Positions 1-7,057 of a DNA stretch of 7,057 bases are shown piece after piece (within the stretch, counting starts at the first letter, position 1; every line of letters starts with the position of its first letter). This DNA comes from Chitinophaga pinensis (GTDB lineage: Bacteria; Bacteroidota; Bacteroidia; Flavobacteriales_D; Crocinitomicaceae), in NCBI GenBank assembly GCA_945868555.1, contig CAMBMC010000122.1, positions 1-7,057 of the forward strand, given 5' to 3'. A program made the position numbers and the translations under genes. Under the pieces are notes generated by a model that was not told where the DNA came from, ran no database searches, and saw only the letters and a program-made list of their open reading frames with translations.

Positions 1-47
1 ATAGAAACACCAGATGTCTGTTCAAATAAATCGAATAAATTTTCCAT
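1..47 (-). CDS. murF: Probable MurF (UDP-MurNAc-tripeptide--D-Ala-D-Ala ligase), N-terminal fragment
   Basis: Read leftward from an ATG at 47-45, the frame stays open to the window edge and gives MENLFDLFEQTSGVS, followed by an incomplete codon AT. As I recall the family, Bacteroidota MurF proteins begin with a short helix of this kind (LY.LF..S) followed by GVS-(T/I)-D-(T/S)-R, so the fragment fits the start of MurF. MurF is the cytoplasmic ATP-dependent ligase that adds D-Ala-D-Ala to the UDP-MurNAc-tripeptide peptidoglycan precursor. The position supports the call, because murF follows gldJ in the same direction in Flavobacterium as far as I recall. Only 15 residues are visible and no catalytic motif is included, so the identification rests on a short match plus gene order. 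The gene lies 52 bp downstream of the gldJ stop, with a terminator hairpin between them. I saw no TAnnTTTG promoter box in the gap. Confidence 0.55.
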   Translation of the reverse strand, partial: MENLFDLFEQTSGVS

Positions 48-61
48 AAATAATGAGGCAT

Positions 62-90
62 AAAAAAAGCCCGCTTTTCAACGGGCTTTT
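62..90 (-). terminator. Rho-independent terminator downstream of gldJ
   Basis: A perfect 9-bp stem is formed by 65-73 (AAAAGCCCG) and 82-90 (CGGGCTTTT) with an 8-nt loop at 74-81. In the gldJ direction the GC core is followed by an uninterrupted T run (bases 68-62). The hairpin starts 9 bp after the gldJ stop codon. The other strand also has a T run (87-90), but no confident plus-strand gene ends here. The hairpin should end or attenuate the porP-gldJ transcript before murF. Confidence 0.85.
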
Positions 91-99
91 CGTATTCGG

Positions 100-2106
100 T
101 TATCCTTTTTTCTTCTTTTTACTGTCGTAATTCATTCCCGTTGGACTTCCGATGCGATCCATTGCGCACCTGAATCCGATGGTACATGTTGATTTATCTT
201 CATCCAGGAAGCGACGGTTTCCAGTTGCCAACCAGTAAGCGCGATCTCTCCATGAACCACCCTTGTACACACGAGATTTATCGGAGATCAATGTTGTAGG
301 CCAAGATGGACGTCCTTCTGGTTTCAACGGTGTTCCGTCCAATCCAAACTGTTCGTGTTCACTTTGGTACATTGCTAAATTCGGATCTCTTTGCGCCTGA
401 TTAACTCCGTTCTTGTAGTCATCGCTATTGAAATACACTGAATTTTCAACATCACCATCAAGGTAGTCACTATAGTCATCTTTACGGTAATTCAATCGGC
501 CAATGTTTTCCTCTTCAGTTACATTGCGGTATTTCAATTTACCTGGAGTATCGATGATGTAATCGTTGAAACCGTCACGCAACATGGAAATAATTTCGAA
601 TGCATATTCAGCTCCTACATCTTCACCACGAATGGCATCAGCAAAAATTCCTTCAAAAATTTCTTCTTGAATCATAGCAGAGGCTTCATTATCGTATTTT
701 AAGTTTTTTAAATCAATGGCTCTATCGATGACATTATTTATAGAAGCCAATAATGTCAATTCAACGGTATCTTTCTTTTTACCACTTGACATGTAGAAAG
801 GGTCTGGTGAATATCCACGATGTGTAGGGTTACGTGATGAAATATTTGACGACAATCCTACAGAGATACTTGTGTCTTTCGGATCATGTTTCTCAGCTGA
901 AATTCTCTGGAAGCGGATACGTTCAAATTCATTGACGTATTCTTTCATTCCATGAACGTCGTATTGCACTTGTTCGTTTTTAATTTCAATTGAGCCTTCG
1001 TTATTCAATAATTTTGTTTTGAATACATTCCCTCTGAATGGACGGAACTCATCGAAATCTTCTGATGAAAGTGGACGATAAACATCCATAACCCATTCAG
1101 AAACGTTCCCAGCCATGTTGTAAAGACCGTAGTCATTTGGCCAGTAAGATTCAACAGGGGCAGTTACATCCGCACCATCATTCAAGCTGCCTGCAACCCC
1201 CATGTAATCTCCACGACCACGTACGAAGTTAGCACGAATATCTCCTTGAAACTGTTCATCGTCACTACGCACCCAGTGACCTGTCCATGGGTAAACTCTT
1301 CTGTCCGTGATATTTTCTTCACCTTCTTGTAAGTTTCCAATAAGACCTGAGGCAGCAAATTCCCACTCCGCTTCTGTTGGTAGGCGATAACGAGGAAGGA
1401 GAATGCCATCTTCCATGCGTATAATACGACTACCTAATTTCTTGCCTTCAATATTTGATGGATCTAAGTCCTCAACATTTCTCGCTACCCCCTCTTCATA
1501 TTGACCGGCATAGTAAGCATCAGTATTGAATGTTGCATCGTCTTTTTGTTCTACATTCCAATCAAGAATTCCTTCTCTCACAAGGATATACTCATTTACA
1601 CGGTCTGTTCTCCATTTACAGAAATCGTTGGCTTGCAACCAAGATACTCCAACAACAGGATAGTCGCGGTATGCAGGGTGTCGCAAGTAATAATCCACGT
1701 ACTTTTCATTGAAAGCCAATGGAGACCTCCAACACAAGGTATCTGGAAGTGCATTTTTATACACCATAGGGTAAGATTCATATGCACGGGAAATCCAGTA
1801 CAAATACTCTAACCATTGAAAGTTTGTTACTTCAGTTTGATCCATGTAGAAAGAAGAAACGGTTACGCGAGCAGCGCGGTTATTCCAATCGTACATCACG
1901 TCGTTTTCAGTTCGACCCATAGTAAATGTTCCACCTTCCACGAGCAAAAGGCCTGGACCGGTCTCTTGATCGATAAATGGAACTTTTTGGAATCCACCTA
2001 CTTTAGGATTATTGTACTCCCAACCCGTGGTTGAAGAAGACTCGCGCTGACAAGAAGCTAGAATGATTCCTGTGAGCACTACAAACGAAAATTTCAGCAA
2101 TTTCAT
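100..2106 (-). CDS. gldJ: Gliding motility / T9SS lipoprotein GldJ
   Basis: The protein is 668 residues from the chosen ATG at 2106. It opens with a lipoprotein signal peptide, MKLLKFSFVVLTGIILASC, whose lipobox LASC places the lipidated Cys at residue 19. The body is a formylglycine-generating-enzyme/SUMF1-like fold with GGTFTMG (58-64), RLPTEAEWEFAA (241-252), YGLYNMAGNVSEW (326-338), KGGSWRDRAYWL (615-626) and a closing IGFRCA (643-648). Roughly 265 residues (about 346-609) separate the last two motif groups, a long insert that splits the fold. The C-terminus is a lysine tail, KKKKKG. In Flavobacterium johnsoniae GldJ (about 560 residues as I recall) is an outer-membrane-associated lipoprotein required for gliding and T9SS function, and its C-terminal tail matters for motility. 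GldJ is a paralogue of GldK, but the murF and porU neighbours favour GldJ. The frame extends upstream to 2199, but that would overlap porP and bury the signal peptide. An ATG at 2124 (six residues longer) remains possible. Probably cotranscribed with porP 77 bp upstream. Confidence 0.92.
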   Translation of the reverse strand: MKLLKFSFVVLTGIILASCQRESSSTTGWEYNNPKVGGFQKVPFIDQETGPGLLLVEGGTFTMGRTENDVMYDWNNRAARVTVSSFYMDQTEVTNFQWLEYLYWISRAYESYPMVYKNALPDTLCWRSPLAFNEKYVDYYLRHPAYRDYPVVGVSWLQANDFCKWRTDRVNEYILVREGILDWNVEQKDDATFNTDAYYAGQYEEGVARNVEDLDPSNIEGKKLGSRIIRMEDGILLPRYRLPTEAEWEFAASGLIGNLQEGEENITDRRVYPWTGHWVRSDDEQFQGDIRANFVRGRGDYMGVAGSLNDGADVTAPVESYWPNDYGLYNMAGNVSEWVMDVYRPLSSEDFDEFRPFRGNVFKTKLLNNEGSIEIKNEQVQYDVHGMKEYVNEFERIRFQRISAEKHDPKDTSISVGLSSNISSRNPTHRGYSPDPFYMSSGKKKDTVELTLLASINNVIDRAIDLKNLKYDNEASAMIQEEIFEGIFADAIRGEDVGAEYAFEIISMLRDGFNDYIIDTPGKLKYRNVTEEENIGRLNYRKDDYSDYLDGDVENSVYFNSDDYKNGVNQAQRDPNLAMYQSEHEQFGLDGTPLKPEGRPSWPTTLISDKSRVYKGGSWRDRAYWLATGNRRFLDEDKSTCTIGFRCAMDRIGSPTGMNYDSKKKKKG

Positions 2107-2183
2107 GTTGATTTGATTTTTCATTTTACTTGCAAATTGTATTGGCCTTAAACGTATGGCACGAAAAAAGTTACATTCATTTA
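2107..2183 (-). other. porP-gldJ intergenic spacer
   Basis: This 77-bp AT-rich gap between two co-oriented genes has no convincing terminator, only very short GC pairings around GGCC/GGC. That argues for cotranscription of porP and gldJ. The nearest promoter-like element is TACGTTTA on the minus strand (2156-2149), seven of eight positions of TAnnTTTG but missing the final G and without a clear upstream TTTG. An independent gldJ promoter is therefore possible but unsupported. The leader in front of the gldJ ATG is A-rich and lacks a Shine-Dalgarno sequence, as is usual in Bacteroidota. Confidence 0.5.
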
Positions 2184-3152
2184 TTAAAACGACGGACAAG
2201 ATACCAATTTAAAGGTAGTTGGCCGTTGTTTGCAATTTAAATTTATTCCCAGTGAAATTTCATGTGAACCGCCTGAAACACCATTATTTAACTTAGATAC
2301 AGTAACGTCGTAACTGTAGCCTAATTTAAATTTGCCCGTGTTAATCCCGGCAGTTAAAATAAATGCATCTCTGTTTCTATACCAAACACCTATGTTCAAT
2401 GGGCCATATTTAACATATGTACCAACACTCAATTCCATGAATCCGTTTTGGTATTGATAAATTACATTAGGCATAATGGAAGTGCCATTTGAATATTTTG
2501 ATCTTCTTCCCAATTGAATTTCGGCACCCATGTGACCTGTAACACGAATTGGCATTTTAGAATCTCCTACAATCATGGATTCATTTGGACGATTTAAATG
2601 GTGAACTGCCGCTCCAGCGAAAAAATACTTATTAAAAAGTACTAAACCAGCTGAGGCATCAAAAAAACCACGTGAACCTCCTCTTGGCACATCACCTGTG
2701 GAATAAATAAATCCTCTGCGGGGATCAATCATATCTCCAAAGGTCAATTTGTCCCAATCCAAATATTTTTGATACCAAGATGCACGAGCGCCAAATTGCA
2801 ATTTCCATTTACGACCCAATTGCAAGTGATAAGAGTAAATCAAACCAAGCATGGAGGTGTTAATTGTTCCTTGACCTTGTTGGTCATGTGTAGCCAAAAT
2901 ACCAATTCCTCCCGAAATATTTTTAAAATAACTATCCCAAGACGCGCTGTATGTCGTGTAATTGCCTGTTAATTTTGGCCATTCATTTCGGTAGTTCGAC
3001 GCAAAACGTGAACATCCGTGCGAACCTGCTAGAGCAGGATTCAAGTATAAGGGATTGGCGTAAAACTGAGTAAACGTAGGGTCTTGCGCATTGGAGTTAA
3101 TTCCAATCATGCACAACGCAACAGTGGTAAACGCTCGTTTAAGTCCTTTCAT
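2184..3152 (-). CDS. PorP/SprF-family type IX secretion outer-membrane protein
   Basis: This 322-residue protein starts with a Sec signal peptide, MKGLKRAFTTVALCMIGINSNA, with likely cleavage after Ala22. The mature N-terminus has the family hallmark DPTFTQFYANPLYLNPALAG (24-43), followed by R..SNYRNEWP (about 49-59). The remainder is rich in alternating aromatic and polar beta strands, consistent with an outer-membrane barrel. The end carries the typical GYSYD, GGSHEISLG and final SCPSF motifs. Length is normal for the family (about 300-330). PorP is a core T9SS component in Porphyromonas gingivalis. SprF in Flavobacterium johnsoniae is needed for secretion of the adhesin SprB, and related paralogues usually sit beside large secreted adhesins. 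No such adhesin is present here, and the gene lies between gldJ and porU, so a general secretion role is plausible, but which paralogue this is cannot be decided. It is transcribed divergently from porU and is probably first in a porP-gldJ unit. An A-rich leader without a Shine-Dalgarno site precedes the ATG. Confidence 0.92.
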   Translation of the reverse strand: MKGLKRAFTTVALCMIGINSNAQDPTFTQFYANPLYLNPALAGSHGCSRFASNYRNEWPKLTGNYTTYSASWDSYFKNISGGIGILATHDQQGQGTINTSMLGLIYSYHLQLGRKWKLQFGARASWYQKYLDWDKLTFGDMIDPRRGFIYSTGDVPRGGSRGFFDASAGLVLFNKYFFAGAAVHHLNRPNESMIVGDSKMPIRVTGHMGAEIQLGRRSKYSNGTSIMPNVIYQYQNGFMELSVGTYVKYGPLNIGVWYRNRDAFILTAGINTGKFKLGYSYDVTVSKLNNGVSGGSHEISLGINLNCKQRPTTFKLVSCPSF

Positions 3153-3179
3153 TATTGTAGGTTATTTTTCAGCGAAATC

Positions 3180-3191
3180 TGACCAAAGATA
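3180..3191 (-). promoter_or_regulatory. Putative porP promoter -7 element (TATCTTTG)
   Basis: On the minus strand 3191-3184 reads TATCTTTG, an exact match to the Bacteroidota -7 consensus TAnnTTTG, and is followed by GTCA (3183-3180). It would start transcription about 20-27 nt upstream of the porP ATG, a sensible leader length. An upstream TTTG (3219-3216) is 24 bp away, slightly longer than the usual spacing of about 17-23, so the -33 element is imperfect. This is a motif match only. Confidence 0.5.
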
Positions 3192-3278
3192 ACGCTAATT
3201 TTAATTTGAAGGTTACAAATATTTTAATTCGCTTAAAATAATTGAACAAAAGGTGCGTTTTTTTGTCTCTCGAAATGA

Positions 3279-3290
3279 TACCTTTGGTCA
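3279..3290 (+). promoter_or_regulatory. Putative porU promoter -7 element (TACCTTTG)
   Basis: TACCTTTG at 3279-3286 matches TAnnTTTG exactly. A TTTG at 3262-3265 lies only 13 bp upstream, short of the usual spacing, and no better -33 element is visible. The box ends 4 bp before the ATG at 3291, so a start point a few bases downstream would fall on or just inside the coding region. Either the mRNA is leaderless, translation starts at the in-frame ATG at 3300, or this box is not the promoter. Confidence 0.4.
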
Positions 3291-6200
3291 ATGTACAGAA
3301 TGCTAAGTTTTTTATTTTCACAGCCCATAACACGAATCATCTTGTGTATGGCATTCTTACAACCCCCCTTACTTTTTGCTCAGGAAAGTATCGATCTAAC
3401 AATTGATTGGAAAACTTCTTCTCCAATTGAGATCAATGGTATTCAATTTTTCGAGCCTCAAATTTCAGGACAAAACGCTGAGCGTGGATGTGTAACTTAC
3501 ACGCACATGAAACGGGTTAAATATGCCAACGCGAAACTTTTATTGAATGTGCTCGAAGAAGATCTTGCATCAAATGAAGACCTTAACTATTTAAACGCTA
3601 GCAATTGTCTTGTTCCGGATTCGGTTTCCTATCAACTGAAAGTCACAAGTGCTAGAAATGAACAGTTCTTAGTTTTGTCACTAAATCCCTATGTTCGACG
3701 AAATGGTGTTGTCAAAAGAATTTCTAAAGTAAATCTTGAAATACAACCAATGGCCTCGCCAGAAATGGAAAAATCTTTTGCGACCAATTCTGTTTTGCGT
3801 CAAGGTACGGGTGAGTGGTATAAGATTAAAGTCTCACAAGATGGGATTTTTAAAGTTGATCAAGCATTTTTGCAGTCGTGTGGCATTCAAACGGCGGGAC
3901 TGAATCCTCAACACATACATATTTATGGAAACGGAGATGGCCGATTGCCGGAATTGAATTCTGCGCCACGCACCGATGATTTGGCAAAGAATGCCATTTA
4001 TGTTTCGGGTGAAAGCGATGGGTCATTTGATGCGGGGGATTATCTTCTATTTTATGGATGGGGACCGCATCGCTGGTATGCCAACGGAACGGCTGAATTT
4101 GAACAAAATAGAAACCTCTACACTGAAAGTTCATATTATTATATTAACATAAATGCGAGTGAACCTGCACTGCGCATTCAAACAGAAACTCCACTTGGAA
4201 GTCCGAGCAATATCAATGTGAATTCCTATTCACATTACGACCTTCATGAAGAGGACCTTGTCAACTTGGTGCATGGTGGGCAGCGCTGGTATGGTGAGTT
4301 GTTTGACGTCGAGCTCGAACGGACATTCATCTTTTCAGTGCCAGGAATCGTTTCTTCATTTCCTGCAAAAATTAGAACTGCGGTCGCAACAGATGCACGT
4401 GTTTCTGCGGGGTCATTGCAGAAATATTCAGTGAACGGGACTGTTCTTACCCAATCGTCTCTTCCTTCAACATCGGAAGATTATGTGCAGTCGAGCAGCA
4501 ATATGACCTTGAGCAACCCTACGGCAACAATACCTTTTAAAATTACCATCACACAAAATTCTCCGAGTATGCAGGTCTATCTCGATCGCATTTTACTCAA
4601 TTGCCGCCGATCCTTAAGCTTTACAGGGAGTCAATTGAATTTTAGGGATCTGGCTTCTGTGAATGTTGGAAATATATCCACCTTTTCTGTTGCAAACTTT
4701 CCATCGCAAGGATTCGTATGGGATGTTACGGATCGTCATTCACCGAAGAAATTGACTGGCTCACTCTCAGGAACTGTTTATTCGTTTATTGCACAAACCG
4801 ATTCATTGCGCGAATTTGTTGCATCGAACAATTCATCTTTTTTAGTGCCACAATTCGTAAGCCCAGTTTTAGCTCAAAATTTACATGCCTTACCGCAAGC
4901 TGAATATTTGATAGTGAGCAATGTTCTGTTTTTAAATCAAGCCGATAGATTGGCTGACTTGCACCGAGCAACAGGTATGACTGTACATGTGGTTACGACA
5001 GATCAGATTTACAATGAATTTAGTTCTGGAATGCCAGACCCAACGGCAATTCGAATGTTTGCAAAAATGTTCTATGACCGAGGGGCCATTGATCCTTCGA
5101 CACGACCAAAATACCTTCTTCTCTTTGGAGATGGGACCTACGATCCGAAAAATCGTGTCGAGAACAATAATAATTATGTGATTACCTATCAATTTCCCAA
5201 TGCTGAAAATCATTCTGCTTCTCTTGTCACAGACGATTACTTTGGAATGCTGAGTGACAATGATGCGATTGCGGCGGTCGATATGATGGACATTGGTGTG
5301 GGTCGATTGCTCATTTCTGACGAACAAATGGCTAAGCAACAGGTGGATAAAATCGAACACTACCTGAAAAATGGCTCGTCAATCTACAGCGAGAATTCAA
5401 ACTGCTCAACTTCAGGTGAAACAGCAACATTTGGAGATTGGCGTCAAAATTACATTCAAATCGCTGATGATGAAGAGGATGGATATTTTGTTAAATACGA
5501 CTGTGAACCACAATACGAATATGTGAAGACATACCACAATGAGATGAATTGTGATAAACTTTACCTCGATGCATATCCCCAAGAAACGGGTGCGGGTGGT
5601 CAGCGTTATCCAGATGTTTACAATGGAATTACTAAACGTGTGGAGCGTGGTGCCTTGATAGTCAATTATGTTGGTCACGGTGGTGAAACGGGATTGGCTC
5701 AAGAGCGTGTGGTGAATGTTCCACAAATTCAAGATTGGAAAAACATCAATCGTTTGAATGTCTTTGTTTCAGCGACATGTGAGTTCACTCGCTTCGATGA
5801 TCCTGAGCGTGTTTCAGCGGGTGAGTGGGTGTCTTTAAATCCTTATGGTGGTTCGATTGCCTTGATGACAACCACGAGATCGGTGTTTTTTGGCGTGAAT
5901 TCAAGCACCGGTGATGCATTTTTTAACAATGTGTTTGAGCGTGATACAGACAGTTTACCAAAAGCTTTGGGTGAGATTATGCGTCTGACAAAAAATGCAT
6001 CTGTTCAGAATGATAACAAACGGAGCTTTATACTTATTGGAGATCCCGCCTTGCGCATCGCCCTTCCTCACATGAAAGTGGTCACCGATAGTGTGAATGG
6101 TATTTCTCCCGAATTGGTCATGGACACATTAAAGGCTTTGAGTAAAGTAACCATCAAAGGTCACTTGGAGGATTATAATGGAAATGTACTAACAGGATTT

Positions 6201-7057
6201 GATGGGGTATTGTCGCCGTCAATTTTTGATAAAATCAAGGAGATGCAAACGTTGGGACAAGACCCAGATTCTCCAGTTTTGACTTTTGAAGTGCAGCGGA
6301 ATGCCCTTTACAAAGGGAAAGCGACGGTGACAGATGGACAATTCACATTCTCATTTATTGTGCCCAAGGATATCAATTATTCATTTGGTGCTGGGAAAAT
6401 TAGTTATTACGCAAATAGCACCACAATGGATGCAGGCGGGTTCGATACACGCGTCGTTGTGGGAGGAATCGATCCGAATGGAATTTCCGACGCTCAAGGC
6501 CCAGATATAGATCTTTTTTTAAATGAAGAAAGTTTTGTTAACGGCGGAACAACCGATCAAACACCTGTTTTGATGGCCAATCTTTTTGATGAGAATGGAA
6601 TCAATACTGTAGGAAATGGGATTGGACACGATTTGGTCGCAATCATAGATGGGAACTTAGAAAATCCAATTGTTTTGAATGACTACTATTCAGCCAACCT
6701 TGATTCCTACCAGTCGGGTAAGCTGCGCTTTAATTTGTCTGAATTGAGCACGGGAAAACATACGTTAACCTTAAAAGTTTGGGATGTAAACAACAATTTA
6801 TCCCAGTCATCTATTGAGTTTTATGTTCAGCTGGATCAAATGGTTACGTTAAATCATGTGCTGAATTATCCGAATCCATTCACCACACATACAGAGTTCT
6901 TTTTTGAACACAATCAAGTGTGTTCTGAGCTCGATGTTCAGATTCAAGTGATGACTGTTTCAGGAAAATTGGTACGTTCCATAAATCAAATGGTAAAAAC
7001 GGAAGGATTTAGATCTCAGGGTATTCCGTGGGATGGGCGTGATGATTTTGGTGACCA
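3291..7057 (+). CDS. porU: Type IX secretion C-terminal signal peptidase (sortase) PorU, 3' end cut by window
   Basis: The frame runs uninterrupted from ATG 3291 to the window edge (1255 complete codons). PorU is the surface gingipain-like (peptidase C25) enzyme that removes the C-terminal signal of T9SS cargo and attaches the cargo to the cell surface with PorV, PorQ and PorZ. The N-terminus is a signal peptide with likely cleavage after Ala30 (LLFA|QES). Family landmarks follow in order: GGQRWYGE (329-336), LFGDGTYDP (611-619), GGQRYPD (769-775), NYVGHGGE with the catalytic His796, ATCEFTRFDDP with the catalytic Cys830, and FILIGDPALRI (913-923) closing the protease domain. Beta-rich sequence leads to a C-terminal T9SS-type domain beginning NYPNPF (1192-1197) and reaching PWDGRDDFGD at the cut. 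Family members usually continue with a short GRGVY-like strand, so I infer some tens of residues are missing. A TGA at 3276 prevents a longer N-terminus. In-frame ATGs at 3300 and 3348 exist, but the latter would destroy the signal peptide. porV commonly follows, beyond this window. Confidence 0.95.
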   Translation, partial: MYRMLSFLFSQPITRIILCMAFLQPPLLFAQESIDLTIDWKTSSPIEINGIQFFEPQISGQNAERGCVTYTHMKRVKYANAKLLLNVLEEDLASNEDLNYLNASNCLVPDSVSYQLKVTSARNEQFLVLSLNPYVRRNGVVKRISKVNLEIQPMASPEMEKSFATNSVLRQGTGEWYKIKVSQDGIFKVDQAFLQSCGIQTAGLNPQHIHIYGNGDGRLPELNSAPRTDDLAKNAIYVSGESDGSFDAGDYLLFYGWGPHRWYANGTAEFEQNRNLYTESSYYYININASEPALRIQTETPLGSPSNINVNSYSHYDLHEEDLVNLVHGGQRWYGELFDVELERTFIFSVPGIVSSFPAKIRTAVATDARVSAGSLQKYSVNGTVLTQSSLPSTSEDYVQSSSNMTLSNPTATIPFKITITQNSPSMQVYLDRILLNCRRSLSFTGSQLNFRDLASVNVGNISTFSVANFPSQGFVWDVTDRHSPKKLTGSLSGTVYSFIAQTDSLREFVASNNSSFLVPQFVSPVLAQNLHALPQAEYLIVSNVLFLNQADRLADLHRATGMTVHVVTTDQIYNEFSSGMPDPTAIRMFAKMFYDRGAIDPSTRPKYLLLFGDGTYDPKNRVENNNNYVITYQFPNAENHSASLVTDDYFGMLSDNDAIAAVDMMDIGVGRLLISDEQMAKQQVDKIEHYLKNGSSIYSENSNCSTSGETATFGDWRQNYIQIADDEEDGYFVKYDCEPQYEYVKTYHNEMNCDKLYLDAYPQETGAGGQRYPDVYNGITKRVERGALIVNYVGHGGETGLAQERVVNVPQIQDWKNINRLNVFVSATCEFTRFDDPERVSAGEWVSLNPYGGSIALMTTTRSVFFGVNSSTGDAFFNNVFERDTDSLPKALGEIMRLTKNASVQNDNKRSFILIGDPALRIALPHMKVVTDSVNGISPELVMDTLKALSKVTIKGHLEDYNGNVLTGFDGVLSPSIFDKIKEMQTLGQDPDSPVLTFEVQRNALYKGKATVTDGQFTFSFIVPKDINYSFGAGKISYYANSTTMDAGGFDTRVVVGGIDPNGISDAQGPDIDLFLNEESFVNGGTTDQTPVLMANLFDENGINTVGNGIGHDLVAIIDGNLENPIVLNDYYSANLDSYQSGKLRFNLSELSTGKHTLTLKVWDVNNNLSQSSIEFYVQLDQMVTLNHVLNYPNPFTTHTEFFFEHNQVCSELDVQIQVMTVSGKLVRSINQMVKTEGFRSQGIPWDGRDDFGD

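Larger units (their letters stand above)
3180..3290. repeat. Inverted repeat flanking the divergent porP-porU spacer
   Basis: The left arm TGACCAAAGATA (3180-3191) is the reverse complement of the right arm TACCTTTGGTCA (3279-3290) at 11 of 12 positions, including a perfect 9-bp core (TGACCAAAG at 3180-3188, CTTTGGTCA at 3282-3290). The arms are 87 bp apart. Each contains a TAnnTTTG box pointing toward its own gene, so the repeat may simply be two copies of one promoter sequence. The identity runs past the promoter consensus into GTCA. The DNA between the arms is AT-rich and shows no gene or strong hairpin. Confidence 0.7.

Noticed and set aside
1..63. Plus-strand open stretch ending in TAA at 61-63, possibly the 3' end of a convergent gene
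   Set aside because: The 20 residues match nothing I recognise, while the opposite strand gives a MurF-like N-terminus that fits the expected gene order.
1501..2034. Plus-strand open frames of 60-103 codons within gldJ
   Set aside because: They are antisense to conserved GldJ motifs and resemble no protein family.
2149..2156. Minus-strand TACGTTTA as a gldJ promoter
   Set aside because: It lacks the final G of TAnnTTTG and has no convincing upstream element, so cotranscription with porP is the simpler reading.
2107..2199. Upstream extension of gldJ to an ATG at 2199
   Set aside because: It overlaps the end of porP and puts 31 residues before a clean lipoprotein signal peptide that starts at 2106.
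3153..3290. Small gene or structured RNA in the divergent spacer
   Set aside because: The DNA is AT-rich, with no open frame of useful length and no stable hairpin. Only the promoter-like inverted repeat stands out.
3850..5732. Several antisense open frames of 60-142 codons on the minus strand within porU
   Set aside because: They lie opposite a clearly conserved coding frame, have low-complexity or implausible compositions and show no family motif.

Overview
The window carries a type IX secretion (T9SS) and gliding-motility locus of a Bacteroidota bacterium. It is most likely a member of the Flavobacteriales, possibly Fluviicola- or Crocinitomicaceae-like, although the genus is a guess. Three things support this: recognisable GldJ, PorP/SprF and PorU proteins; TAnnTTTG-type promoter elements; and A-rich leaders without Shine-Dalgarno sites.

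Layout. Minus strand, reading right to left: a PorP/SprF-family outer-membrane protein (3152-2184), then the gliding/T9SS lipoprotein gldJ (2106-100), a rho-independent terminator (90-62), and the first 15 codons of what looks like murF (47 to the window edge). Plus strand: porU, the T9SS C-terminal-signal peptidase (sortase), starts at 3291 and stays open to the window end at 7057. It has 1255 complete codons and lacks only its extreme C-terminus. porP and porU are divergent across a 138-bp intergenic region.

How the genes work together. The T9SS moves folded proteins across the outer membrane. PorU then cleaves their C-terminal signal and attaches them to the cell surface. GldJ is a lipoprotein needed for secretion and gliding, and PorP/SprF proteins are outer-membrane barrels that assist secretion or anchoring of T9SS products. 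The gldJ-murF order and the closeness of gldJ to porU match what I recall of Flavobacterium. The region is therefore core machinery rather than an accessory island.

The least ordinary signals are in the non-coding DNA. The divergent porP-porU spacer has a perfect 9-bp inverted repeat, extended to 11 of 12 positions, that places a TAnnTTTG box in front of each gene. The porU copy ends immediately before the ATG, which suggests a leaderless mRNA or a slightly later start. A strong terminator hairpin also fills most of the short gldJ-murF gap. I found no new system, mobile element, CRISPR array, tRNA or rRNA.
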